The notes under the pieces: model-generated | Database searches by the model: none | What the model was told of the DNA's origin: nothing | The model's input: only the letters and a program-made list of their open reading frames with translations | Part shown: piece by piece, positions 1 to 10,996 of the stretch | Position numbering within the stretch: the stretch's first letter is position 1 | How the letters are laid out: the number at the start of each line of letters is the position of its first letter | Program-made: the position numbers and the translations under genes | Source of the DNA: Monosporascus cannonballus | Lineage: Eukaryota > Ascomycota > Sordariomycetes > Xylariales | Direction: 5' to 3' | Assembly (NCBI GenBank): GCA_004154925.1 | Contig: QJNS01000233.1 | Span: 56,846-120,845 of the forward strand | DNA length: 64,000 nucleotides

Positions 1-2040
1 GGGTTACGTACGCGGCTTAATTAAGGGATATGGAAACATAATTAGGCCTTTAACGAAATTTATTATTAAAAAATACGTTAAGAAAAAAATCGAATTTTTA
101 AAAGAAATAAAAAAAGCATTCCGGGAATTAAAAAAAACAATTACTAACGGACCTATCGTAAAGATACCAAATCCAAACAAAACAAAACGACTAAAAACAG
201 ATATTTTAAAGTATACCCTAGGCGTAATTTTGGAACAGCAAAAAAGTAACGGCAAATAATACCTAATGGCATATTACTTTAAAGCATTCCGAAATGCAAA
301 ACTTAAATACCAGATTTACGATAAAGAATTATTAGTAATTATTAACGTTTTTAAAAAATAAAAATCTTTTTTTAACAAAATAAAAAAACCTTTCGATATT
401 TACTTTAATCATAAAAATTTTACGTAATTTATAAAAACCTAAAAACTAAACAAACGACATAAAAGATAATGGATTTTTCTGTCCAGATTTAACTTTAAAA
501 TATATCATATCAAAAGAAAAAAAATATCCAAACGGATATTTTCAGTTGCAAAGGAAATTATAATTTCAAAATTCCCAAAAAAAACATATAAATATTATAA
601 TATAATAAGGATAAAATTATATATTTATGTAAGATAATAAAAAAACCAACTACCGAACTTTTAATACGGTTCCGGAATTCTTACGATGCAAAAAAATAAA
701 AGGAAATCCAGTAACTAAAAGGATAACCCAAAAATCAATTACTGTATTATGGCAAAATCTATATTCCCAAAGATTAACAAAAATAATTCGTAAAGAAATT
801 CCATGAAAACCCATTATATAAATACCAAAGAATCTTTAAAATTACTTAACGATTATAGGAAAAATACGATTTCCCTAAGTTACGCCGTATGGTTAAAATA
901 ATTATTAAAAACTGTAACATTTATAACAAAACTAAGGCAGTACGCTATAAGCCTTACGGGTTACTGCAACCTACCGACATTCCTAACAAAATATGAAACA
1001 TTATAACTTAGAATTTTATTATTAACTTACCTCTATTTAAAAACCTAATTACTGGAATCGAATACGACGGAATATGGGTAATTATTAATAAATTTACCAA
1101 ATATAAGTATTTCCTACCTTTTAAAAAAATATAACGGCAAAATAATTGGTTTATGCCTTTATTAAATAATACTTTAATAAATATAAAATACCTGAAAAAA
1201 TCGCTTCGGATCGAAATATGGTATTTATTTCGAAATTCGGTACTAGCTTTTTTAAACAAATTAATATTAAACTTAAGTTCTTAATAGCGTATCATCTTTA
1301 AACGGATGGCCAAACCGAAAAACTGAATTAAACCTTAGAACAGTATTTACGAAATTACGTTAATTACTAACAAAATAATTAGGTAAAGTTTCTATTATTA
1401 GCATAAATCGCTTATAACATATTTATTAACGAAAATATAAGCGTATTTCCCTATACAGTTATATACGGACATAACGCAAAAATAAAACGACCTAAATAAT
1501 CGCTTAATAAAGCACCAAGGATTATTATAATCGCCCCAAAAACAGAAACATTAATAACAAAAATCAAAATAATTCAAGCCCGTTTCCAGAATAAATTGCG
1601 ATTCCTGCAATAACGGATAATCCAGTATTATAATAAAAAAAATTAAAGGATCAATTTTAGCAAAAAAAAATAAGGTTTACCTGTTACGCCAAAAATAAAA
1701 TGTAACTTCGAATATTTCACAGATTAAAACGAAAAGACCCAGCGACAAGCTTAATTTTAAAAAACTTGGACTTTTCAAAATTAATAAAGTCGTTTCCAAA
1801 ATTAATTACCGCCTATCGTTACCCAAAAACATAAAAATATACTTTGTCTTCCATATTTCCTTGCTTAAACCAATACCCGAAAACGCCCCTTTAAAAACAA
1901 ACTTAAAAATCGAAAAAGATTTTGACGAATACGAAGTTAAACGAATACTGGATTCCAGAATGGTTAAAAGTAAAATCCAGTACCTAATTAAATAGGAAAA
2001 ATGCTTACATAAAAAAACACTTGGGAACCACTTAACCATT
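1..2040 (+). pseudogene. Degenerate pol of gypsy A (RNase H, integrase, chromodomain)
   Basis: Plus-strand conceptual translation shows, in order, an RNase H-like segment at about 120-360 (frame with L-G-V-I-L-E-Q followed by A-Y-Y-F-K-A-F-R and Y-D-K-E-L-L), an integrase core at about 1010-1500 (Y-D-G-I-W-V-I-I then S-D-R-N, T-D-G-Q-T-E and Y-G-H-N), and a chromodomain at about 1910-2035 (Y-E-V-K-R-I-L-D-S-R followed by Q-Y-L-I-K and T-L-G-N-H-L). The frame is interrupted by several TAA/TAG codons at positions where the family has Gln or Trp, and acidic residues are replaced by Asn. Both are consistent with C-to-T or G-to-A RIP. The family replicates by reverse transcription; its chromodomain normally directs integration to heterochromatin. 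This copy is non-functional. Confidence 0.85.
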
Positions 2041-2061
2041 TAACGAATGCGATAAACCTAG

Positions 2062-2720
2062 TTAAGACGTTCCACCGCCAGAATCCTGACCGACCATTTC
2101 CAGTACGGTTAAGGTCGCAGGCGATAACGGTCCCCCGCCCAAATCCAACCTTACGGCGCTCTAATCGAAAGAAACCAACGTTTCCATAACAGCGTCCATC
2201 TTAAAAACAAGTTGCGCCCATTCCGCAACCACGCGACGCTGCTTTTTTTCCATCCTTTCCCGTTCTTCCAGTTAGTTTAACTCCAAGCCTTCTTTTAATA
2301 ATTCCATTACCTTTTTCTTAAGAAAGTCCTATTAAAAGCGCAAACACCTCAGTTTTTTATCGAATTCTTTCGACTTTTCGTCCTGTTAACGGCGCAACTC
2401 GGCTAACCTTTTTTTTACCACCTCTTATTCCCTTTTCGCAGCCTTTTAAAACGCCAGAAAACTATTTTTAGTTTTACGCTGCTCGCGTAACAAACGATCT
2501 TGCGTTTCGTTCATTTTCTGTAATAAGTTTATAGTTAAAACGTTACAAAAAGGACGTTGTCGACGGATATAACAACTGCAACTTAGATATTCAGGAACGT
2601 AAAAATAATTAGTTTCGCCAAAACGGATATAATTTGAACAAGGAAAAACTTTAATACTAAATTTTTCAATTAAATCAACACGAATATCGCGGGAACCGCG
2701 TTAATTTAACCGAGGTTTTC
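2062..2720 (-). pseudogene. Antisense accessory ORF of gypsy A: Cys-rich plus coiled-coil protein, RIP-disabled
   Basis: On the minus strand, convergent with pol and ending about 22 bp from the chromodomain frame, there is one continuous frame broken only by TAA and TAG (about seven), then a terminal TAA at 2062-2064. The first part is Cys-rich (F-P-C-S-N then L-S-C-S-C-Y-I-R-R-Q-R-P-F-C). A long Glu/Lys/Arg-rich stretch typical of a coiled coil follows, and then a C-terminal segment with L-D-L-G-G-G and S-P-A-T-L-T. Fungal genomes contain many hypothetical proteins of this Cys-rich plus coiled-coil layout; I cannot name a function. The start codon is not recognisable. Base composition in the 2062-2250 part is less AT-rich than the surroundings. 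Confidence 0.6.
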
Positions 2721-2851
2721 TTTTTTCTTTTTAGATACGACCTATTATAATAAAGTCAGTTAGGACACCTCCAAGAACTTTTTCTAACAAAATAAAATAG
2801 CCACTTACGGTTCTTATCTTTGGGACAAAAATCCTTGGAAAAGGGAAATAA

Positions 2852-3268
2852 TGTTACAGGAACAGGGGTTCCTGTTTCGAGGAAACCAACTTTTAAAGCT
2901 TAACGCGGACCTGTCACGGCAAAACTTCGGGCGGAAAACTTAGCCCTTAAGGTAATCTGGTTAATCTAGGTAATCTAAGGACCAAATTACATAGATCTAA
3001 TAAATTTATAACATACTTACTTTAAGAATTAGGATATATAATATATCGGTTTTTTATATAAATAACACCTACTTAATTTCGTTCCTTAGTTATTAATTTA
3101 AGCTTTTAGCCAAAGGTAACTATACTGTTTTCTGATTAAGAGAAAAGTACCTTGAAATCTCCTTAACGAATATATTGGATCATTTTTCGCCTTATTATTA
3201 CCTGCAAATCAAAACCCTTTTCGGATACTGCTCATACCTCCAGGTGGATGTATAACAGGTTCGTTACA
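2852..3268 (+). repeat. 3' LTR of gypsy A with preceding polypurine tract
   Basis: A purine run (2837-2851, ggaaaagggaaataa) is followed by TGTTAC, and the repeat ends with CGTTACA at 3268, giving 417 bp with imperfect inverted termini. The downstream boundary is supported by the resumption of copia homology immediately afterwards. The 5' LTR is outside the window, so the length is not confirmed by a second copy. Confidence 0.65.
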
Positions 3269-3284
3269 TTATCGTACGCTTTTT

Positions 3285-4540
3285 AAAAATTAATTCATTT
3301 TTTATGTAATAAATTTTCTATAATTTTCGATAAGTTATCGATTTTTGCCTTTGAAGATTAATTAGCGGAAATTTATCTTTAAATATATGTTATTATTTTA
3401 TCGTTAAAACGGAAACGTTTCACTGTTTTTTTAAGAAATGTATAATAATAATTAAATAATATATAATAATTCATTAAGTACGTTTTATAACGGGTATTTT
3501 AAATATTTAATTTTTAACGTTTTTATTTATTATGATTTCGGTTCGTATAAGAACTTTTATTGTTACTTTATTTCGGCTTACGGTTCAAGAATCTTTTTTA
3601 CGGTTAAAAGTTAATATTTTTAGGATTATTTTAATTAAAATTATTTTAATTAAAAATATTTGCAAATATTTCGTAAAATATTAAAAAAGTTATTTTAATA
3701 TTTTGTAATATAAATATAAAACAAGTTAAAATTTAATAATCCAGAAAATTAATTGCTGTTTTTTTAGAAATTAATCGTATTATTAATGTTGGCTTTTTCT
3801 TATTATTTGAAAATTCATAATTTATATTTTAATTATCAAGATTAATATTATATATAAATCGTTAATTTATATAATTATTCGTTTTGTTTTTGAAATATTA
3901 TATTGATATTTTAAAGCTATAATATTTTGTTATTTTACGATTTATTCGTTTAATTTTTTATAACATTTCGAAATTTATTTTAATATTTCGCGATATTTTT
4001 GTTAAATGTTAATTAGAAACCTGCTATTATATATTTTATTTAATTCGCCCAAATCAATATAACATTTTCGTGAATTGTTTTAAGAAAAAAGCTGGTTTTT
4101 TTAATTATTAAAAATATCGACTTTAAAACTTATTTCGTAAGGTCGTTAATATTTTTACAGAAAATATCGTATTTCCGATTTTTATAAATATATACCGTAA
4201 AATTTTAATTATAAACTTATTTATTTTCGGTCGTTATTTTAAGGGTAATCGTTATATAATTAATATAATCGATTTTTTCGGTAGTTTTTTTTAGAAAATA
4301 TAAATATGGACGAAAAACCGCTTGGGGTATTAATTTGTATCGTATAACGAATTCGTTTTTTAAATTAAAAGCTATATTAAATTTTGTAAATCTGATAAAT
4401 TATTGAAAATTCTAATTAGGATCGATATAATTCCAAATATTAAGTGCGTATGCTTTAGATTAGAATTTACTTTTTAAGCGATTTTAATCTTTGGGTTTTT
4501 TGTAAATAACGGAGGACGTTAATAGTACGGTTATTATTAT
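3285..4540 (-). pseudogene. RIP-degraded copia gag
   Basis: Minus-strand translation aligns with the gag part of the polyprotein at 5172-6410. The start region keeps the pattern S-S-V-I-Y-K-G-P-K-D-W-N-R-F-K-K (Asp to Asn and Gly to Lys changes relative to the other copy), and further matches continue through the charged C-terminal part. Many TAA/TAG codons interrupt it and the base composition is around 80% AT or more. No functional product is possible. Confidence 0.75.
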
Positions 4541-4646
4541 TATTATTAGCGTATTTCGATAATTACAATTAATATATAATTTATATCGTTTTAATAATAG
4601 TTAAATAATTGATAAATGCCTTAATTAAACGAATAAGATTTTTAAT

Positions 4647-4809
4647 TGTTAGATATAAGGGATATCAGTTATATATATATTAATAATTAGTTGTTGGTGC
4701 TTTAGAACGCGTACTGCATTTTAAGGTGATCTAGTCCCGGAATATATATGTTCCGATCAGAGGAAATCTTCCGTATATGGGGTGCTAGAGCACCCCCTGC
4801 TAGCCGACA
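4647..4809 (-). repeat. Copia-family LTR, reverse orientation (5' LTR of the degraded copy)
   Basis: The 163-bp repeat has termini TGTTAG and CCGACA on the plus strand. It belongs to the same subfamily as the solo LTR at 36925-37087, with which it shares most of its length, including the ATATATGTTCCGATCAGAG block. It is a more distant relative of the LTRs at 4901-5062 and 10254-10415, sharing mainly the ends and the TGCTNTAGCAC motif. Position and orientation fit the 5' LTR of the copia copy to its left. Confidence 0.8.
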
Positions 4810-4900
4810 GGTACAGCCCCACCTTCCGGGGGAGATAAGCGACATCATTTCGCACCGCGAGAACTTTTCGCTAACAGCGAATAGAGCATGCTTCGGATAT
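4810..4900. other. Residual pre-insertion sequence with normal GC content
   Basis: About 90 bp of moderate-GC sequence between two copia LTRs. It ends with GATAT, the target-site copy of the element to its right; the second GATAT is at 10416-10420. I recognise no gene or repeat in it. It is probably old target DNA shared by both insertions. Confidence 0.5.
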
Positions 4901-5062
4901 TGTCAGCTAGCCAGGTGTGCTATAGCACACCAAATACGGAAAGGTCACCTTCTGGTCGGAGTATATATACTCCGTTCCTAAGCTACACTAAAGTTGAACG
5001 CGTTACGAGAACGCACGCAATTGGCTGAATACAACAATAACTAATATCCCCTATATCTGACA
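4901..5062 (+). repeat. 5' LTR of the copia element
   Basis: 162 bp with TGTCAG...CTGACA termini. It contains a palindrome-like GTGTGCTATAGCACAC near its left end and GGAGTATATATACTCC in the middle, both of which could form short hairpins; the second includes a TATA-like core. It differs from the 3' LTR by three transitions in its last 35 bp. Confidence 0.95.
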
Positions 5063-5171
5063 ATTAAGAGTCTTATTCGCTCAATTCGTATATATATTCA
5101 TTGATCAGCTGTTGCTGAGACGATATAGGCTGTATATCAGTAGCAATTGTCAATACGTTCCAATATTAATA

Positions 5172-8100
5172 ATGGCGACCGTACCGTCAACGTCCTTAGT
5201 TATCTACAAGGGACCCAAGGACTGGGACCGCTTCAAGGGCGAATTCCAGTCTAAAGCGTGCGCGCTTGACATTTGGGACTTTATCGATCCTAATCAGTCA
5301 CTTCCGTGGCCTGTCAGACCAATAGAACCCGACATAACCTCCTATCCCAAGAGACGAATTCGCCATACAGCGCGATCCAACACCCTATCATCGTCCTTAT
5401 CGTCCGGAGGAACCACCGAAAAGATTAATCTTACGGGATACCCAACAAATACCCTTAAGATGACGACCGAAAGCAGACAAGCCTACAATCAGGACTTTAC
5501 GGCATATACCTTCAAGGATCGAAAATACGATACCTTTCGCAAAAGCGTTAACGACCTGACGAAATGGGTCCTGGAGTCAATATCTCCAGTAATCAGGGAA
5601 ACGAATCTCCTCCCTAGAAAGAACTTACGGGAGTAGTACGCCAAGCTGGCCGAATCAGGCAAGGTATACGACAGCAGGCTCCTGATCAACACCCAACGAA
5701 AGTATCGCGAAACACTAAAACAAGCTTCGAAATCTGGCAAGAAGTTAAACGAATGGATCGTAAGATAGCAAGAGATTATGGCCTTGGGACAGCGACATGG
5801 TGTTCCAGAAACGAAGACGACGATTATATGGGTTAACGACCTGTGCACAGCATTAGCCCCTATAGTTGGGACATGGACCACCACCTTCCAAATAGTAAAG
5901 AAAACCGAGATCGACACCGGTACGATCAGCTTCCAAAAAGTGGCAGCTAACCTTCTGGACCATTGGGCTATGACCCATCCCCCGTTAACATCGCGAAATA
6001 TCAAGGTAACGTTTCCAACCTTCCATGGAGCTCCTGCAGACCTATCTGTTCAGGATGATTCTGATCAGGAAGAAACCAAGCCTACTGATCCCCAACTGCG
6101 AGGAAGAACTCCGGTACGAGGGCAGAAACGAGGTAGTCGTGGAAGTTCTTATTCGGACCGAAGCGCTAGCAAAAGAAAACGTAACGAATCAGATGCCCAA
6201 GGCACCCGTTGCAAGGTTTGTTTAAGCCCCTATTACATATTACCTCAGTGCTTTTATGCGTTCCTTAATAAGGCCCTAACGCGCTTCCGCTTCAGTAACG
6301 AAGTAATGAAGCTAGTCCATTAACGATTTACCTCTGATCAATCCCTGAAGGAAAAAATCGAGCGGTTATCAAAAGGCATGGAAAAGCTAACTGCCCGAGA
6401 GACTAAGTGACTCCCAAAGGGAGTAAGGCGAATGCTAGCGTGCTTTCTGATCAGCTGTACGCGCGGTACGATAAGCGTTTCGTCTTACCCCTTAAGGAAT
6501 TCTTCCATCCTGGACTCAGGATCGACGATACATATATTCAACGTAATCAGCAGGTTCCTCAACTATAGACCCACCATACAAGGCGACGGAATATACGCAG
6601 GCAACAGTTTCGTCCCGATCAGTGGCTACGGAGAGGTAGATGTGTTATTTCGAAGCCCTGACGGTACAAGGGCGTTACGTCTGTACGATATAGCCCATTA
6701 CAAGGATTTCGCGTACAATTTGGTGTCACTCCGACAGCTCCGGAAAAAAGGTTACTGGTGGGACAATAAAGGGATTAACAACTGTATTCGAAATAAGTAT
6801 AATCAGGTTGTTACTACGCTAACAAACAAATTTAATCAGTTCGTTCTCGAGGATATCGACGCAACAACTCCCAACGCAGCACTTGCGGCCTACAGACGAA
6901 ACATCAACTCAAGGACTGCGAAACCACCACGTACTGGCGATGGGACCATATGGCATTTACGTCTAGGTCATCCAGGCCCTGAAATGATCGCTTAGCTTCC
7001 GTCCCATTCAAAGGGGGTGCGACTAAAAGGCCCTACGACGGTCGAATACCAGGCCTGCAGCAAAGCAAAGGCTAAAAGGCAAATACGTCGCATACCGAGA
7101 GAGGGAGCTTCCCGATCAGGCCAAAGAATAGCCATCGACTTCACGGACTTCGAGGAAAACCCGGAAGAATATAAATACGTAATGTTCGCTACCGACAGGT
7201 ACTTAGGCTACATCTGGGATATCTACCTTAAGAACCGAGAACAGGACACCCTGATCAGCGCATTCCGACACCTCCTAGGCGTCCTTAAGAACCAGGATAA
7301 GGTCCTTCCACAGGTGATCGAATGCGATAACGAAATCTTAAAAAATTATCTGCTTCGAGATACGCTACAGTCGCCTCCTTTTAGCATCAGATTGGAGCCC
7401 TTAGCACCTCATACCCAAGCCCAGAACGGGGGTGCAAAGCGCTCAGGGGGTGTAATTAAGGAGAAAGCGACCGTAATGCGAAATGGCGCTAAGTTACCTT
7501 TATTCCTGATCGTATACATTTTCAAAGCGGCAGTGTACCTGTATAACCGCACCCTTAAATACGGACTTTTTTGGCAAAGCCCATACGAGGTTTACTACAT
7601 TTACCTGGCGTACAAAGACGGTGTTACAGTGCTTGATCGCAAGCCACAGCAAGCCCACCTACGAACTTACGGCTGTATAGCCTATGCTATGACGAAAACC
7701 GTTATGAAGAAAGAACAGAGGCTTTAAAGACTGAACCCAAAGGCTTGGATCGGCTACCTCGTCGGTTACCGATCAACGAATATCTACGAAATCTGGAACC
7801 TTCTGACGAACAAGGTTATCGCCATTCGAGACGTACAATTTAACGAGAAGGTTACCTTTTCCGGAGATATCAAGGACCTTAAGGACGACCTTCTCCATAT
7901 TAACGAAAACGAATTACAACGCATCCTTCGACAGGTATTTATATCTGATCAGGCTATAAGCCACCCAAATATACATATATAAGAAAAAAATAAAGACCTA
8001 AGCGGAACAATTCAGCTACCGGTTGGACCGGAGGCTTTGGAACAGAGTGGCACTGGCGCAGAAAACGCACAGGATGAACAAGAATAAGCCTGTTCGCAAA

Positions 8101-10214
8101 GGACTGATCACCCTTATACGACCGCTGTGTTCGAGCCATTCCTGTCCCCTGAACCATCTCCTCCTCCAGCGTCTGCTCTAATAACTGCTACGATCATTGC
8201 GCCGACGGAAGGAATAAAGGTAGCCTTAGGCTCCTGTCACACTGTTCAACCCAGAGTGACGGTAAAAAACGCGGGCACCCCACGGGTTGTAAACGTAGGC
8301 TCCCCGTATGTTCCGTGCCGAAGTGGTGTTATGCGAAACGATCACAGGGTATGGGAAGCCGCCTTTAACGCAGGACGGTTGGCCCATTCTATAGGGACTC
8401 TCGATAACCGGCCGGTAAGCTGCGGAAGTTTAGGGAAGTTAGTTACCCGAAGTACGCGCCGCCCTAATCGGAAAGGCTTTAATCCATTAGCATACGAAAG
8501 GATACCCAAATCGCAAAACCGGGTATACAGGCGTAACCTACCTCTACCGCCGCAAGGCCATAAAAAGCTAAGTACACACCCGCTAGGGCAAAGATTTTTA
8601 GAAGCCGAAAAGGCTTATTTACAAAGTTACAAGGACATGCAGTCCTGGGAAACCGTTAATCAATCTTTTACTAAAGGAAAACAGGTTCTAGGATATATGT
8701 AGGTATACGTCTATAAGTTCGACAAGGACGGTTAGCTGCAAAAGTGCAAAGCACGACTTATAATACGTGGTAATCAGCAGCTAAAAAGCGCGTATGGCAA
8801 CACATATGCGTCTACGCTTGCCGGAAGGTCCTTCCGAACGTTAATCGCCATCGCAGCCCGATTTAACTTAGAACTTAAACAATATAACGCTATCAACGCT
8901 TTCGTTTACGCGAATCTCCCTTACGACGTATATATGAAGACGCCCCCAGGGCACCCACATCGTGGCAAAGTCCTACGGATCAGGAAGGCCCTGTACGGCT
9001 TGAAGGAATCACCGTTATTGTGGCAGAAAGACTTTACCAGCATACTGAAGGACTTGGGATTTGACCCCGTTCCTCATGAGCCCTGTTGCTTCCTTCGTCA
9101 GGGGGTGCTCCTTTTCTTCTACGTTGATAATATTGTCGTTACGTACCACAAGAAAAGCCAACACCTCGTCGATCAGGCGATTCAACAAATCAAGGAACGG
9201 TATACCCTTTTAGGGGGTAAAGACCTTTAGTGGTTCCTTGGTATCGAAGTGATCAGAGACCGTGTTAAGCGAAAGATCTGGCTATCCCAATCTGACTTTA
9301 TAAACAAGCTGGCTAACCTTGTCCCCAAAGAACGTCTGAATAACCTTCCAGATACTCCGATAATTACTTCTGAGCTGTTGCCCAACCCTGATCTGGCACA
9401 TCCAAGTTCAGTTAACAGATATCAGAAGAAAATAGGCTCGATTCTGTACGTAGCGGTTAACACCCGACCCGATATATCCTTTGCCGTATCCCGACTAGCA
9501 CGATTCAACTTAAACCCTAGTACCGCATATCACGAAGCGGCCGATCGAGTCATATTATACCTGATCGGAACTAAGACATGGGCTTTGCAGTTCGGCGGCG
9601 AGGATTCGATGGATACATGGAGCAACGCTTCCTTTGCGGACAACACCATCGACCGAAAGAGTTCCCAAGCATATGTTATAAAGCTATTTGGAGGAGTGAT
9701 CGGGTGGAAAGCAAACAAGTAGGACACAGTAACTACTTCCACAACCGAAGCGGAGTTGTTATCTCTTGCGCAAGCTGCCAAAGAAGCCCTTTTCACTTCC
9801 CGACTGATCACTGAATTGGGAGTCGACCTAGAGACGGGACCGCTAAATATATGGTGCGATAATTTGCAGACCATACGGCTTGTCAACGCGGATATCGTCC
9901 TCCTTATAACGAAATTACGACATGTTGATATACATAACCACTGGTTACGAAAGGCAGCAGAGAAGGACCTGATCAGAGTGGATTATACACCTACGGGTGA
10001 TATGTTGGCAGATGGACTGACGAAAGCCCTACCAAGAGAAGCCTTCAGGCACTTCAGAGAGCAGCTAGGATTGATGGACATTACGGAAGCCCTCGAACAG
10101 CGGAGGAACACTTTACGGGTGATTTCAGAGGAGGAATTAGCCGATCGGGAGGACTTAATCGCTGGAGGAGAGGTGGAATGGACAGCTGCAGCTCTAGGAA
10201 GTGGTGAAGAGTGA
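5172..10214 (+). pseudogene. Copia gag-pol polyprotein, one frame with twelve nonsense codons
   Basis: A single frame of 1,681 codons runs from ATG 5172 to TGA 10212-10214 with no frameshift. Twelve stops interrupt it, at 5634, 5766, 6321, 6408, 6993, 7725, 7980, 8085, 8700, 8733, 9228 and 9720. Eleven are TAG or TAA and one (6408) is TGA; each is one transition from a Gln, Arg or Trp codon. The domains in order are gag with a zinc-knuckle-like C-K-V-C (about 6205), retropepsin with L-D-S-G-S-T (about 6513), integrase with W-H-L-R-L-G-H and the catalytic region at 7130-7480, reverse transcriptase 8730-9230, and RNase H 9600-10030. Catalytic acids are also lost by G-to-A changes: the RT motif reads F-Y-V-D-N, the first RT motif Q-Y-N-A-I-N, the RNase H motif W-S-N-A-S, and the integrase Glu region G-G-A-K-R-S. 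Confidence 0.93.
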
Positions 10215-10253
10215 TAATTAACGCCCTGAATGCTTCAAGGCGTTGAGGGGGTG

Positions 10254-10415
10254 TGTCAGCTAGCCAGGTGTGCTATAGCACACCAAATACGGAAAGGTCA
10301 CCTTCTGGTCGGAGTATATATACTCCGTTCCTAAGCTACACTAAAGTTGAACGCGTTACGAGAACGCACGCAATTGGCTGAATATAACAACAACTGATAT
10401 CCCCTATATCTGACA
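10254..10415 (+). repeat. 3' LTR of the copia element, with polypurine tract
   Basis: 162 bp, TGTCAG...CTGACA, followed by the target-site copy GATAT. The preceding bases 10241-10253 (cgttgagggggtg) are the polypurine tract that primes plus-strand synthesis in this class of element. It differs from the 5' LTR by three transitions. Confidence 0.95.
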
Positions 10416-10878
10416 GATATACACGTGCGCCTCTCGATTGCATTACTACTTATAATTCGTTTGATACGTAATAAGAGATCATATGCAGCTTCGGATTATT
10501 TACGCGCGAAATGAAATGGTGGCTTCCGATATAAATACAGTCAGTTTAAATTGAAAACGCCTAAATTAAATGTTATACCCTAACTTTTTAACTTTACCTT
10601 TTTATTTTAATATCGAGAACGCTATGTAGAAATTGTATAAAAATAATTAAAAATATGTTAAAATATATAAGATTATAGAAAATTTTCAAATTAATTTATA
10701 TAATATTAATTAGAGATTTAATATATAATATTTCTTTACTAAAATTTAAATTTGTTATATAAAAACAAATATTTATAAGAATGTGAGAATACAGCTTCTA
10801 CGGGGCTGCGGCTGGTGTTCGACCAGCCATAGACCTACGCACTAGTACAAATTATCATCTGGTAGTTACCTTAGCTAG
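10416..10878. other. Non-coding stretch with an LTR-like fragment at its right end
   Basis: The first 140 bp have moderate GC and follow on from the pre-insertion DNA at 4810-4900. They grade into RIP-type AT-rich DNA from about 10,560. From about 10,788 (TGTGAGAATACAGC...GACCAGCC) the sequence resembles the beginning of the E-family LTR read in coding orientation, and is interrupted by a small inverted-repeat element at 10879. No gene is visible. Confidence 0.4.
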
Positions 10879-10996
10879 CTTAGGCCTCCCTGGCTCGTTT
10901 TCTCAATTTCTTCAAAGTCACTCAAGTACCGCTCCATAACGCTAAATATTAACTAATTAAATCCCAAATCCCCGTAACGAGCCAGCGAGGCCTAAG
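10879..10996. mobile_element. 118-bp MITE-like element with 21-bp terminal inverted repeats
   Basis: The left arm at 10879-10899 (CTTAGGCCTCCCTGGCTCGTT) and the right arm at 10976-10996 are complementary at 20 of 21 positions. The interior is about 76 bp with no coding capacity. The arms are GC-rich and unmutated although surrounded by AT-saturated DNA. No clear target duplication is seen. A foldback structure or a small non-autonomous DNA transposon would both fit. Confidence 0.6.

Larger units (their letters stand above)
1..3268 (+). mobile_element. Gypsy element A: 3' part of a chromodomain Ty3/gypsy retrotransposon
   Basis: The element enters from the left edge and runs on the plus strand through RNase H, integrase, a chromodomain, an antisense accessory frame, a polypurine tract and a 3' LTR. 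The 5' LTR, gag and most of RT lie outside the window. It is RIP-degraded but less so than elements further right. Its 3' end at 3268 abuts a minus-strand copia copy whose homology to the copia element at 4901-10415 stops exactly there, so A was inserted into that copy. The expected target duplication would start at 3269; its partner is off the window. Confidence 0.85.
3269..4809 (-). mobile_element. 5' part of a RIP-degraded Ty1/copia element, truncated by gypsy A
   Basis: Read on the minus strand from 4809, this segment matches the copia element at 4901-10415: LTR, leader and gag in the same order. The alignment is easily followed despite very heavy C-to-T conversion. Homology ends at about 3270-3290, where gypsy A begins; the rest of the element presumably continues beyond the window's left edge on the far side of A. 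The copy is in opposite orientation to, and about 90 bp from, the lightly mutated relative, so two members of the family lie back to back with very different RIP loads. Confidence 0.8.
4901..10415 (+). mobile_element. Structurally complete Ty1/copia retrotransposon, lightly RIP-mutated
   Basis: The 5,515-bp element is bounded by 162-bp LTRs (4901-5062 and 10254-10415) that begin TGTCAG and end CTGACA, with a perfect 5-bp target duplication GATAT at 4896-4900 and 10416-10420. A polypurine tract lies just before the 3' LTR. The two LTRs differ at only three positions, all transitions. The interior holds one long gag-pol frame. GC content is far higher than in the flanking repeats, so this is one of the youngest insertions in the window, yet it is already inactivated. 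Confidence 0.95.
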
